A DNA stretch of 64,000 nucleotides from Streptomyces sp. NBC_01460 (GTDB lineage: Bacteria; Actinomycetota; Actinomycetes; Streptomycetales; Streptomycetaceae): contig NZ_CP109473.1 of the NCBI RefSeq assembly GCF_036227405.1, positions 124,001 to 188,000 on the forward strand. The letters are read 5' to 3'. Below the pieces are notes generated by a model that saw only the letters and a list, made by a program, of their open reading frames with translations, searched no databases and was not told the DNA's origin. This document shows positions 24,914-33,632 of the stretch, in pieces. The first letter of the stretch is position 1, and each line of letters begins with the position of its first letter. A program made the translations under genes and the position numbers.

Positions 24914-26066
24914 ATCGCCGTTCACCCAGATCAAGAAGTCCGTGGCCGACAACCCCGCCGCGGGCCGCCTGAAGGAAGAGCTCACTGACTTCCTGGCGGC
25001 ACGCGCCCAACATGCCGTCAGCTCGCTGGGCCACAAGCTCGGCGAAACCGCCTCCCGACTCGGCGAGCCCGGCCAGGGTGGTGGGCCGAGCGCCTGGAAG
25101 TCCCTCAGCAAGGGCGGGCAGGCGCTGGCCGAGGGCAAGTCACCCGCCAAGGCGGCTCTCACCGCCGGAGCCTCGCACGCCAAGGACGTCGTCGCGGACA
25201 AGGTCAAGGGCCTGTTCGGCAAGGGGAGCAAGTCCGGTGGCGGCAAGTCCAAGTCGGTGCTCATCAGCGAGGACATCGACGTCGGCGTGCCGGTGCGCGA
25301 GGCGTACGACCAATGGACCCAGTTCCAGGAGTTCAGCACCTTCGCCAAGGGCGTCGTCAGTGTCGAGAAGTCCGACGACACCTCCAGCAACTGGAAGGTG
25401 AAGGTCGCCAAGTCCACCCGGAGCTGGAAAGCCAGCGTCACCGAGCAGATCCCCGACGAGCGGATCTCCTGGACGACCGAGGGTGCCAAGGGCACGGTGA
25501 AGGGTGTCGTCACCTTCCACCGCGTGACCGACAACCTCACCCGCGTCCTGCTGGTGCTGGAGTACTTCCCGAAGGGACTCTTCGAGAAGACCGGCAACAT
25601 CTGGCGCGCCCAGGGCCGCCGGGCCAGGCTCGACCTGAAGCTCTACCGCAAGTTCATCATGATGCGCGGCGAGGCCACCGACGGCTGGCGCGGAGAGATC
25701 CGTGATGGCGAGGTCGTGGTCGACCACGACCAAGCCGTGGAGGACGAGGAGAACGCCGACCGGTCCGACTCCGAGTCCGGAGACGCCGAGTACGCCGACG
25801 GCGACTCCGAAGATGGATACGCCGACGGCGACTACGCGTACGAGGACGGCGACGACGCCGACTACGAGGACGCGGAGGAGGACGACGACTTCGAGGCCTA
25901 CGCCGAGGACACCGAGGACACCGACGACACGGACGAGGCACACGGCTACGCCGAGGACGGCTACGAGCAGGACGGCGCCTTCGACGAGCAGGAAGCACAC
26001 GAGGAGGACCAGGAAGAAGCGGTAGCCCCGGCACCGCGCAGGCGTGCCGCTCCGGCGCGTCGCTGA
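24906..26066 (+). CDS. gvpZ: SRPBCC/polyketide-cyclase-like gas vesicle protein GvpZ
   Basis: A 386-aa protein. The N-terminal ~115 residues are an amphipathic, Lys/Gly-rich region (AESPFTQIKKSVADNPAAGR). A START/polyketide-cyclase fold (about 118-265) begins VLISEDIDVGVPVREAYDQW with TQFQEFSTFAKGV and WKASVTEQIPDERISWTTEG. A ~115-residue Asp/Glu/Tyr-rich tail ends in a short basic cap. Ligand and role are unknown, but such domains bind hydrophobic molecules. The GTG start at 24906, with GGAGG upstream, overlaps the gvpY stop, so translation is coupled. The open frame further upstream is Arg-rich noise. Confidence 0.85.
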   Translation: MAESPFTQIKKSVADNPAAGRLKEELTDFLAARAQHAVSSLGHKLGETASRLGEPGQGGGPSAWKSLSKGGQALAEGKSPAKAALTAGASHAKDVVADKVKGLFGKGSKSGGGKSKSVLISEDIDVGVPVREAYDQWTQFQEFSTFAKGVVSVEKSDDTSSNWKVKVAKSTRSWKASVTEQIPDERISWTTEGAKGTVKGVVTFHRVTDNLTRVLLVLEYFPKGLFEKTGNIWRAQGRRARLDLKLYRKFIMMRGEATDGWRGEIRDGEVVVDHDQAVEDEENADRSDSESGDAEYADGDSEDGYADGDYAYEDGDDADYEDAEEDDDFEAYAEDTEDTDDTDEAHGYAEDGYEQDGAFDEQEAHEEDQEEAVAPAPRRRAAPARR

Positions 26067-26090
26067 ACCCCACCGCAGGAGGCGTGACCC

Positions 26091-26924
26091 TTGTCCGAAC
26101 CATTCGCCGCCGCTCGCATGGGCGGCCCCGCCGCAGCATCGTTGACGGGCCAGCAAGGATCGTCGGCCAACCTCGCCGATATCCTCGAACGCGTTCTGGA
26201 CAAGGGCATCGTCATCGCCGGCGACATCCAGATCAACCTGCTCGACATCGAACTGCTCACCATCAAACTGCGCCTGCTGGTCGCCTCGGTCGACAAGGCC
26301 AAGGAGATGGGCATCGACTGGTGGGAGAACGACCCGTCGCTCTCGTCCCGCGCGCCCAGGCCCGCGGTACGGGACGTCGTGCCTGACCAGAGTCAGCAGG
26401 CCCTGGAGATCGAGCAACTGCGTGCCGAGGTAGCGCAGTTGCGCGCGGCGCAGACGCAGTCGCCCGCCCTCGGGGAGTACAGGCCCGAGGATGCGCGCGA
26501 GCGCGTGGACCGGTGGGCTCGTCATGAGCCCCTGCCGGATGCCGAGTCCGCGGACCGCGCGAACGAGCCATCACTCCCGGACCCGCCCGAGCCGGCCGCC
26601 GCCCCCGCCGCACACGGAGAGGAAGAGCGTGCGACGGGGGCGGCGTCCCGGCCCGCGCGGCGCAAGCCCGTACGGGCCGCACCCGAGGAGCGGGCCGCCC
26701 GGTCGGCGGCCCCTCGACGGACGGCACGCGAGCCGGTGGCGCGGGCATCGGGCGGCACGGAGGCACAGAAGCCCGGCGACGACGTGCCCGGCAAACCCGC
26801 CCGCAGGAATCCGCGAGAGCCTGAACGTAAGCCCGCACGGAAGCGCACCACCCGGTCGGCCGAAGCGCCCGCCCCGGGCACCCGGCGCAGAAAGCCCCGA
26901 CAGGAAGGAGACCCGGAACAGTGA
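26091..26924 (+). CDS. gvpJ: Gas vesicle protein GvpJ with long basic tail
   Basis: A 277-aa GvpA/J/M-family protein. The core is NLADILERVLDKGIVIAGDI with QINLLDIELLTIKLRLLVAS and VDKAKEMGIDWW, a shell-type fold with the family's Trp pair. A coiled-coil segment (QALEIEQLRAEVAQLRAA) and a ~150-residue Arg/Pro/Ala-rich disordered tail follow. Classical GvpJ is ~110 aa. The start is a TTG with a perfect AGGAGG site 8 nt upstream. It overlaps gvpL by GTGA. Confidence 0.9.
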   Translation: MSEPFAAARMGGPAAASLTGQQGSSANLADILERVLDKGIVIAGDIQINLLDIELLTIKLRLLVASVDKAKEMGIDWWENDPSLSSRAPRPAVRDVVPDQSQQALEIEQLRAEVAQLRAAQTQSPALGEYRPEDARERVDRWARHEPLPDAESADRANEPSLPDPPEPAAAPAAHGEEERATGAASRPARRKPVRAAPEERAARSAAPRRTAREPVARASGGTEAQKPGDDVPGKPARRNPREPERKPARKRTTRSAEAPAPGTRRRKPRQEGDPEQ

Positions 26925-27880
26925 ACACCCCCGACCAGATCGTCCCGACCGACGGGCTCTCGCCGACTGCTCATGGTGACGCCCCCGCCCCACCCGCCCC
27001 TCTCGTCTACGTCTACGCCATAGCCGTAGACGGTGGCGGTGGCGGTGGCGGCCTGTCGCAGCACGTCCACACCCTGGGCGGTCTCGGCGACCCGCCTCGT
27101 CTGATCCGACACGAGGGCTTGGCCGCGATCGTTGCGGACGTCCCGCAGGACACCTTCAGCAGCGACGCGCTCAAGGAACAGCTGGAGAGCCTCGAGCGCC
27201 TCGAGGCCCTGGCTCGCGCACACCACGGGTGCATCGAAGCGGCGGCCTCCCTGACCACACTGCTCCCGCTCCGCCTGACCACCGTCTACGTCGACGACGC
27301 GGGGGTGGCCGCGATGCTGTCCGAGAACGCCCCGGCCTTCCGGCAGGCGTTGGAGTTGCTGACAGGCCAGGTCGAGCTCGGCGTCAAGATCTTCGCCGAC
27401 CCGGAGGCCGTCCCGGCGTCCCCCGCCCCGACCAGCGGCAGGGAGCGCACTGACGCGCCGTCCGGCGGGACGGCCGACGGCCGGATCGGGAGCAGCCCGG
27501 GCCGCGACTACCTCAAGCGCCGTCGCGCCCAGCGCACCCGTCACGCGGACACCTACCGAGTGGCGGGGGTCGTGGCCCAGCGGGCCGTAGACACCGCCGC
27601 CGGCTACGCGACCGCTCACATCCCTCATCGCCTCCAGCAGGGCGCGCTGGGCGCAGCCCGCGGCGAGAACCTGGTGAACGACGCGTATCTGGTACCGGCG
27701 CAGTTCATCGATGAACTTGCTGCCGCACTAGAGGAGTTGGCCGATGGGACGCCAGGCGTCGCCATCGAGGTGACCGGGCCGTGGGTACCCTACTCCTTCA
27801 CCGAATGGGCCCAGACCCAGTCAGTGCCGACCCAGGCGACGGCGGGCGCCGGCCGGCTGCGGCAGGGTGACTCCGCGTGA
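26921..27880 (+). CDS. gvpL: Gas vesicle protein GvpL (GvpF/L family)
   Basis: A 319-aa GvpF/L-type protein with a proline-rich N-terminal leader. Landmarks are PLVYVYAIAV, a run of seven Gly, IRHEGLAAIVADVP, ARAHHGCIEAAASLTTLLPL and RLTTVYVDD, and a C-terminal NDAYLVPAQFIDE...GPWVPYSF. GTG starts inside the gvpJ stop (GTGA), with AAGGAG upstream, giving coupled translation. It probably bridges accessory proteins to the shell during assembly. Confidence 0.9.
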   Translation: MNTPDQIVPTDGLSPTAHGDAPAPPAPLVYVYAIAVDGGGGGGGLSQHVHTLGGLGDPPRLIRHEGLAAIVADVPQDTFSSDALKEQLESLERLEALARAHHGCIEAAASLTTLLPLRLTTVYVDDAGVAAMLSENAPAFRQALELLTGQVELGVKIFADPEAVPASPAPTSGRERTDAPSGGTADGRIGSSPGRDYLKRRRAQRTRHADTYRVAGVVAQRAVDTAAGYATAHIPHRLQQGALGAARGENLVNDAYLVPAQFIDELAAALEELADGTPGVAIEVTGPWVPYSFTEWAQTQSVPTQATAGAGRLRQGDSA

Positions 27881-28086
27881 CGGAGAGCCTGACCACCGCC
27901 GGTTTCGACGACGAGTTGCCGTCCGGTCGCCAGGTGGCCCTCATCGACCTGCTCGACCGTCTACTGACCGGCGGTGCGGTCCTCACCGGAGATCTCGTCC
28001 TCTCTGTCGCGGACGTCGATCTGGTCAGGATCAACCTGCGTGCGGTCATCCACTCCATCACGCCGGACAGCCCAGCACCCTGGTAA
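27877..28086 (+). CDS. gvpS: Gas vesicle protein GvpS
   Basis: A 69-aa small GvpA-like paralogue. The core is QVALIDLLDRLLTGGAVLTG with DLVLSVADVDLVRINLRAVI, a compact version of the shell helix-strand-strand fold. The GTG overlaps the gvpL stop codon (GTGA). It is expected to be a minor shell or tip component. Confidence 0.88.
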   Translation: MTESLTTAGFDDELPSGRQVALIDLLDRLLTGGAVLTGDLVLSVADVDLVRINLRAVIHSITPDSPAPW

Positions 28087-28305
28087 CGGATTCCGGATGG
28101 AAGGCGGCACCGGACCGGTCGGCGGGGCGGCCCGACAGGCTGGTCGCGCATGCGGCCGCACGCGCGACCGGTACCGGGGCAGGCACGGAGCAAGCTCCCT
28201 GAAGCCACGAGATCGCCGGGGTGGGCGGGGAGCGCGAACGAGCAGAGATCACTACGGGCATCTGCGAGACCACGGACCACTTCGGCCCGCGGAGGAGGCA
28301 AGTAC
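28087..28305. other. Gap between gvpS and gvpK
   Basis: This 219-bp stretch has no supported gene. An open frame upstream of gvpK runs through it but has poor composition and no ribosome site. It is the only long gap in the cluster after gvpY, so gvpK could have an extra promoter. Confidence 0.4.
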
Positions 28306-28848
28306 ATGCAGTCCGAATCGGCACCCCACGCCGGAGCCGGAGGCCGATCTGGGGCGGAGGCCCTGGCTGAATCCGGTGCCGGAGACTCGGCCGAGACCCG
28401 AGCCGAAGCCAGAGTCGAGACCCGAGCCGAAGCCGTGTCCGAGAGCCGAGCCGGTGCCCCACCGGTCCCGGCGGAAAGGGGTTTGGAGGAGGTGGCGCAG
28501 GCGGCCGCGAACGCCTTCGGTCTGCTGCCCGCAGCCGCGGACGACGCCGGGCCGGCGTCCACCTGCCCGGCCCGGCGGCTGGAGACCGACCCGGACACAG
28601 TGGAACGAGACCTGATCAAGCTGGTGCTCACGATCGTCGAGCTCCTGCGTCAGCTCATGGAACGCACTGCGGTCCACCGCGTGGACCAGGGCGACCTGAC
28701 CGAGGCTCAGGAAGAGCGCGTCGGTATGACCCTCATGATCCTCGAGGACCGGATGGCCGAGCTCTGCGACCGCTACGGGCTGACGATGCGCGATCTCAAC
28801 CTCGATCTCGGCCCCCTGGGATCGCTGCTGCCGCCCGGCCCGACCTGA
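28306..28848 (+). CDS. gvpK: Gas vesicle protein GvpK
   Basis: A 180-aa GvpK-family protein, last gene of the cluster. The N-terminal ~65 residues are an Ala/Glu/Arg quasi-repeat (AETRAEARVETRAEAVSESR). The conserved domain begins RLETDPDTVERDLIKLVLTI and contains VELLRQLMERTAVHRVDQGD, EEERVGMTL-like (QEERVGMTLMILEDRM) and CDRYGLTMRDLNLDLGPLGS. The ATG has GGAGGAGG 6 nt upstream. GvpK is essential for vesicle formation in several species, though its precise action is unknown. Confidence 0.9.
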   Translation: MQSESAPHAGAGGRSGAEALAESGAGDSAETRAEARVETRAEAVSESRAGAPPVPAERGLEEVAQAAANAFGLLPAAADDAGPASTCPARRLETDPDTVERDLIKLVLTIVELLRQLMERTAVHRVDQGDLTEAQEERVGMTLMILEDRMAELCDRYGLTMRDLNLDLGPLGSLLPPGPT

Positions 28849-29717
28849 CGTGCCATCAGGCCGACCTCCCTCACTACTCGGCAGCCCTCCGGACAGGAAG
28901 CATCACCGTGTGAGTGCCAGGCGGAAGCCCGCCTGCCGGCGACGTGATCGACTTCGAATCAACTCCGTTCGAAGGCCGCCCCTGGTGGGACGATGAGGAG
29001 CACTGGACGAGGATGACGGCGGAGTTGCTCCCTCGCACGAACAGCGGGGTGAGCGGATCAGCGTCATTGGGGCAACTATCGGATGCCGGCCGTGACCATG
29101 CCTGCGGATGTTGCGGTGCGACATGCGCGGGACGTCCTGGACGCCAGGCCGCACTTCTGGATCCACCCGCTTGGCGGTTCGGTGCTCATCGAATGCCTGA
29201 TGGATGGACAAGTGACGACGCCCCGCACCGGCCCTGGTTCGGGGTGCATCCGTGTTCCGCCCTCATCGAGCAGTCCCGCCATGAAGCCCCCCATGACCAG
29301 TCCCACCACTCCCGGGGAGCCGTCAGCCACGCCGCGCGCCGACTGCGGTGCCTCCGAAGGCGACACCAGCGGGGGCGAACCCGACCCGCGGCCCTCCGGC
29401 GGCGCCGCGGAAGCCTCCAGCGGCACCGGTGGGGGGTACTTTGCCGGCTCCGGCGAAGTACCCTGCCCCTGCCCTCACCCGGACGCTGCGCCCCGGCCGA
29501 ACCTTGAGTTCTCACGGCCAGCAAGCGAGCATCGGCGGCCTCTCCCTGGAGAGCAGGCAGGATGCGGTCCGGAGCTGATGGACGCCCACGTCCCCGCCGG
29601 CCGGCCCCGCGTCACCGCTTTCTTCCTGCGGGGACGTCGGCGGTGTCGGGGAATGCGGGGCCCGGCCGGCGGACACGTGGTCACAAATCCAGTCATGGCC
29701 GGTGAGGACCGCCTCGC
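28849..29717. other. Region between gvpK and the sugar locus
   Basis: No intact gene is supported in 870 bp. A short stretch near 28946-29060 (VIDFESTPFEGRPWWDDEEH) has natural composition and may be a gene fragment. The rest, including a Pro/Gly/Ser-rich frame at 29280-29500, looks like decayed coding DNA. Confidence 0.4.
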
Positions 29718-30575
29718 TCAGGCGGCGGTGGCGACCAGCTTGATCAGGCTGGCGGCCGTCTCGGCCATGGCCTGGCGCCCGGCCCCGAGGTACGTGCGGG
29801 AGTCGACCGCGTCGGGCCGCGTGGTCAGCGCCTCGCGGATCGCCGTGGTCATGGCGATGTTCAGCGCCGTCCCTATATTGACCTTGGCGATGCCACCGGT
29901 GATGGCCGCGGACAGCTCCCTGTCCGGCACTCCGGAGGAGCCGTGCAGCACCAGCGGCACACCGAGGACCTCTCGCAGCCGGCCGAGTAGCCGGTGGTCG
30001 AGGGCGGCGGTGCGTGAGGTCATCGCGTGCGAGCTGCCGATCGCGACGGCGAGCGCGTCCACACCGGACTCGGCCACATAGGCGGCGGCCTCGTGAGGTC
30101 CGGTCCGCGCCCCGGGTGCGTGCGCATCCAGCGGCGCCGCCCCGTCCTTTCCGCCGACCTCACCCAACTCCGCCTCTATCCAGAGTCCTTGGGAGTGCGC
30201 CCAGTCGGCCGCGCTCCGGGTGGCGGCGAGGTTCTTCTCGTACGGAAGGTGCGCCGCGTCGTACATCACCGAGCTGAACCCGGCGTCGGCGGCCTGCCGG
30301 AGCAAGGCGTCGCTCTTCACGTGGTCGAGGTGGAGAGCGACCGGCACGGACGCCGCGCGGGCCGACTCGGCCGCCGCACGGGCCAGCGGAAGCACCTGGC
30401 TCTGCCGGTACTTCACCGCGTTCTCGCTGATCTGGAGGATGACCGGGAAACCGGCGGCCTCGGCCCCGGAGATCACCGCCTCCGCGTGTTCCAGCGTGAT
30501 GATGTTGAACGCGGCGACCGCGCCGCGCCGCGCGGCGGCGTCGGCGACCAGCGTGCCGCTCCGGGCGAGGGCCAC
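29718..30575 (-). CDS. Class II (KbaY/GatY-type) ketose-bisphosphate aldolase
   Basis: A zinc-dependent cytoplasmic aldolase of 285 aa that should cleave a ketose (bis)phosphate such as tagatose or fructose 1,6-bisphosphate. AFNIITLEHAEAVISGAEAA opens the barrel. ALHLDHVKSD carries the catalytic Asp and zinc His. YDAAHLPYEKNL, EAELGEVGGKDG, AVAIGSSHAM (zinc His), LVLHGSSGVPD (zinc His and phosphate loop) and GGIAKVNIGT follow in family order. The GTG start is 4 nt past the SIS gene stop, so the two are coupled. Substrate is inferred from class only. Confidence 0.88.
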   Translation of the reverse strand: MALARSGTLVADAAARRGAVAAFNIITLEHAEAVISGAEAAGFPVILQISENAVKYRQSQVLPLARAAAESARAASVPVALHLDHVKSDALLRQAADAGFSSVMYDAAHLPYEKNLAATRSAADWAHSQGLWIEAELGEVGGKDGAAPLDAHAPGARTGPHEAAAYVAESGVDALAVAIGSSHAMTSRTAALDHRLLGRLREVLGVPLVLHGSSGVPDRELSAAITGGIAKVNIGTALNIAMTTAIREALTTRPDAVDSRTYLGAGRQAMAETAASLIKLVATAA

Positions 30576-30578
30576 CGC

Positions 30579-31463
30579 TCAGCCCTCGGCGAGGACGACG
30601 GAGCGGGTGAGGTGGCGCGGCGAGTCCGGGTCGAGGCCCCGGGCGGCCGCGATGGCGACGGCGAGCCTCTGCGCCCGGACGAGTTCGGCGAGCGGGTCCA
30701 GACGGCCCGCCACCCACATGCCGCCGGTCGAGCGGACCTGCTCGGCAAGGCCCTCGGGGGCCTGGCCGAACATCCAGGTGGCGGTGCCTTCGGTGGTGAT
30801 GCTGATCGGGCCGTGGCGGTACTCCATGGCCGGGTACGCCTCGGTCCAGGCGAGTGCGGCCTCCCGCATCTTCAGCGCTGCCTCCTGCGCGAGGCCGTTA
30901 CTCCAGCCCTGGCCGAGGAAGGTGAACTGCGAGCGCTCGACGAGGCCTTCGGGCAGCGGCTCGGCGAGCGCGGTACGGGCGTCGGCCACCACGGCATCGG
31001 TGTGCAGACCGAAGTGGGCGCGGAGCAGGGTGAGCGCGGTGGTGGCGAAACGCGTCTGCACGACGGACCGTTCGTCGGCGAAGTCCAGGACGACGACGTC
31101 GTCGGCGGCCTCCATGACAGGGGTCGTGGGGTCGCCGGTGAGCGCGGTCGTCCGGGCCCGCCCGCGGACCTTGGCGAGCAGGTCGAGCACCTCGGTGGTG
31201 GTGCCCGAGCGGCTGAGCGCGATCACCCGGTCGTAGGTACGGCCGTAAGGGAACTCCGAAGCCGCGAACGCGTCGGTCTCGCCCTGTCCGGCTCCCTCGC
31301 GCAGGGCGGCGGCGGCCTGCGCCATGAACCAAGAGGTTCCGCAGCCGACGATCGCGACGCGTTCCCCGGCGACCGGCAGCGTCGCAGCCCGGCTTCCCGC
31401 CAGCGCCGCGGCGCGTTCCCAGCACTCGGGCTGACTGGAAAGTTCGTTCTGGACATGGCTCAT
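30579..31463 (-). CDS. AgaS-like SIS-domain sugar isomerase/deaminase
   Basis: A 294-aa protein with two sugar-isomerase (SIS) domains. The first begins ERVAIVGCGTSWFMAQAAAA and contains IALSRSGTTTEVLDLL, the phosphosugar-binding Ser-rich loop. The second contains FLGQGWSNGLAQEAALKMRE and AYPAMEYRHGPISI, the E.RHGP motif typical of AgaS/GlmS-type enzymes. It probably isomerises or deaminates an amino-sugar phosphate before the aldolase step. The ATG at 31463 has GAGGGTGGG upstream. It is divergent from the DeoR gene. Confidence 0.85.
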   Translation of the reverse strand: MSHVQNELSSQPECWERAAALAGSRAATLPVAGERVAIVGCGTSWFMAQAAAALREGAGQGETDAFAASEFPYGRTYDRVIALSRSGTTTEVLDLLAKVRGRARTTALTGDPTTPVMEAADDVVVLDFADERSVVQTRFATTALTLLRAHFGLHTDAVVADARTALAEPLPEGLVERSQFTFLGQGWSNGLAQEAALKMREAALAWTEAYPAMEYRHGPISITTEGTATWMFGQAPEGLAEQVRSTGGMWVAGRLDPLAELVRAQRLAVAIAAARGLDPDSPRHLTRSVVLAEG

Positions 31464-31589
31464 GCTGCGTCCCACCCTCAGGAAAATGATTACTTCTGCA
31501 AGATACCGGGTTATTTAGAGCATAATCAAGCATGTTGACTGGTCCCGGTTAAGGTCACAGCCTTCTGCCGAACGAGGAGAGTACGAGAG
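31464..31589. promoter_or_regulatory. Divergent promoter/operator region of SIS gene and DeoR
   Basis: These 126 bp are markedly AT-richer than their surroundings. They contain TTATTTAGAGCATAATCAAG near 31510-31530 and two CCGGTTA-like repeats (about 31505 and 31545). The string TTAGAGCA also occurs in the dyad upstream of the ABC operon at 37412. It is a plausible DeoR-family operator, but no site is proven. Confidence 0.5.
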
Positions 31590-32375
31590 ATGTCCCAGTC
31601 CCGTGACGTGCGTTGGAAGGCCCTCCTGGAACTGCTCGTCGAGCAGGGCCATCTCGACGTCGAGGCGGCGGCCCTCGCGCTCGACGTCTCGGCCGCCACC
31701 ATCCGGCGTGATTTCGACCAACTCGCCCAGCAGAAGATGCTGGCGCGCACCCGAGGCGGCGCCGTCGTCCACGGCGTCAGCTACGAACTCCCGCTCCGCT
31801 ACAAGACGGCCCGCCGGGCCTCCGAGAAACAGCGCGTGGCGCAGGCCGTCGCCAAACTGATCGCCGTGGGCGAGGTGGTGGGCCTCACCGGCGGTACGAC
31901 CACCACCGAAGTGGCCCGCTCGCTCGCCGTCCGGCCCGATCTCGCCTCCGGCGCCCCGGCGCTCACCATCGTGACCAACGCGCTGAACATCGCCAACGAG
32001 CTGGCGATCAGGCCGCAGTTCAAGATCGTGGTGACCGGCGGAGTGGCCCGCCCGCAGTCGTACGAACTGACGGGTCCCCTCGCCGACGGTGTCCTCGGCC
32101 AGATCACCATGGACACCGCCGTGCTCGGCGTGAACGGTTTCGACGTCGTGCACGGAGCCGCGGCGCACCACGAGGACGAGGCGGGCATCAACCGGCTGCT
32201 GTGCGAGCGCGCGGAGCGCGTCGTCGTCGCGGCGGACTCCACCAAGCTGGGCACCCGCGCCTTCGCCAGCATCTGCACCACCGATCAGGTGGACATCCTC
32301 GTCACGGACACCGGCATCGGCGCGGAGATGACGGCTCTGTTCACCGACGCCGGTGTCGAGGTCATCGCGGTGTGA
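31590..32375 (+). CDS. DeoR-family transcriptional regulator
   Basis: A 261-aa sugar-metabolism repressor. The N-terminal winged helix is RWKALLELLVEQGHLDVEAA with LDVSAATIRRDFDQLAQ and TRGGAV, the DeoR signature. The C-terminal effector domain shows GLTGGTTTTEVARSL, VTNALNIANEL, TGGVARPQSYELTGPLA and DSTKLGTRAF, the phosphosugar-binding DeoRC fold. It is divergent from the SIS/aldolase genes and converges with the oxidoreductase, overlapping its 3' end by 14 bp. It probably controls the whole locus in response to a sugar phosphate. Confidence 0.88.
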   Translation: MSQSRDVRWKALLELLVEQGHLDVEAAALALDVSAATIRRDFDQLAQQKMLARTRGGAVVHGVSYELPLRYKTARRASEKQRVAQAVAKLIAVGEVVGLTGGTTTTEVARSLAVRPDLASGAPALTIVTNALNIANELAIRPQFKIVVTGGVARPQSYELTGPLADGVLGQITMDTAVLGVNGFDVVHGAAAHHEDEAGINRLLCERAERVVVAADSTKLGTRAFASICTTDQVDILVTDTGIGAEMTALFTDAGVEVIAV

Positions 32376-33567
32376 GCGCCGGAGCTCCCGAGGGGTCCCG
32401 CAGCTGGCCCGACGCGAAGTAAGCGATCAGTTCAGGGTCCAGCGGCGGTACGTCGTAGGGCGTACCGCTGTCCCTCAGTGACCGGGTCGCCATCACTCCG
32501 GCGGCCACGCTCATGCGGGCGGCGACCGGCGAGGTGTCGGTCACCCCGCCGTCCCGGGCAAAGCGGCAGAACTCCTCGATGATCCGTTCGTCCGCACCAC
32601 CGTGCGAGCCCGTCGACTCCGGCACCCTGTGGACCGCGTCCGCGTCCGCGCGGTAGCTGCTCGGCCCGGTGTTCCAGACCCTGACCTCGTCGCCCGGCCG
32701 GTCCCCGAAGTTCTCCAGCCGCCCCTCGGTCCCGATGACCGTGTAGTTGCGGAAGTAGTCGGGGCTGAAGTGGCACTGCTGATAGGCGGCGATCACGCCG
32801 TTGTCCAGCCGCATGTTCATGACGGACACATCCTCGACGTCCACCACGTGGTTGAGGTCCTTGCGAGTGGCCGGCGGCCAGTCGAACTCGCGCAGCCAGC
32901 CGTCGGGGCGGGGCGTGCCCGCCTCCCTGCGCGGCAGGTCCCCATACATCATCAGGTCGCCCATGGCGTTGACACGCGAGGTGTACCCGCCCGCCAGCCA
33001 GTGCACCACATCGATGTCGTGTGCGGCCTTCTGGAGCAGCAGCCCGGTCGTGCGGGTGCGGTCGGCGTGCCAGTCCTTGAAGTAGTAGTCGCCGCCGTAC
33101 GAGACGAAGTGCCGGACCCACACGGTCTTCGGCTCGCCGATGTCGCCGCGCGCGATGATGTCGCGCATCAGCCGCACCACACCCATGTGCCGCATGTTGT
33201 GCCCGACGTACAGGCGGGTGCCGGTCTCGTGGGCGGTGCGCAGGATGGTGTCGCACTGTTCGACGGTGATGCCGAGCGGCTTCTCCACGTACACCGGCTT
33301 GCCGGCCCGCAGGATGTCGCAGGCGACTGCTTCGTGGGTATCGTCGGGAGTGGCGACGATGACGGCGTCGACGGTGTCGTCGTCGAGCAGTGTGCGGTAG
33401 TCGTCCACCGCGGTCGCCCCGGCGAACCGCTGTGCCACCGTGGCCCGCACGGCGGGATCGGTGTCGGCGACGGCGGCCACGACGGACCCGGCTCCCGGCC
33501 GGTGGGCGGCATCGGCCAGATTGGCCCGCAGGCCGAGGCCGACCACGCCGATACGAAGGTCTCGCAT
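32362..33567 (-). CDS. Gfo/Idh/MocA-family NAD(P)-dependent oxidoreductase
   Basis: A 401-aa sugar or cyclitol dehydrogenase. The Rossmann domain starts RIGVVGLGLRANLADAAHRP (GxGxxx variant) and includes VDAVIVATPDDTHEAVACDI and the catalytic-lysine motif GKPVYVEKPLG. The C-terminal GFO_IDH_MocA domain contains QKAAHDIDVVHWLAGG, with the active-site Asp/His. The ATG at 33567 has AAGGAG 6 nt upstream. It lies directly downstream of the ABC importer genes, so it should act on the imported sugar. Its 3' end overlaps the DeoR gene tail-to-tail. Confidence 0.87.
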   Translation of the reverse strand: MRDLRIGVVGLGLRANLADAAHRPGAGSVVAAVADTDPAVRATVAQRFAGATAVDDYRTLLDDDTVDAVIVATPDDTHEAVACDILRAGKPVYVEKPLGITVEQCDTILRTAHETGTRLYVGHNMRHMGVVRLMRDIIARGDIGEPKTVWVRHFVSYGGDYYFKDWHADRTRTTGLLLQKAAHDIDVVHWLAGGYTSRVNAMGDLMMYGDLPRREAGTPRPDGWLREFDWPPATRKDLNHVVDVEDVSVMNMRLDNGVIAAYQQCHFSPDYFRNYTVIGTEGRLENFGDRPGDEVRVWNTGPSSYRADADAVHRVPESTGSHGGADERIIEEFCRFARDGGVTDTSPVAARMSVAAGVMATRSLRDSGTPYDVPPLDPELIAYFASGQLRDPSGAPALTPR

Positions 33568-33632
33568 GGTTCTCCTTGAAAGCGGGTGTGCGGTGGCCGT
33601 GGCGGGACGGCCGGTCCATGGTGGTACGTCGG

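Noticed and set aside
29083..29700. Large plus-strand frame after gvpK
   Set aside because: It is rich in Pro/Gly/Ser with irregular codon use and no ribosome site, and it runs antisense into the aldolase gene. It is probably not translated.
30027..31538. 503-codon plus-strand frame over the aldolase and SIS genes
   Set aside because: It is a shadow antisense to two well-supported enzymes whose motifs lie on the minus strand.
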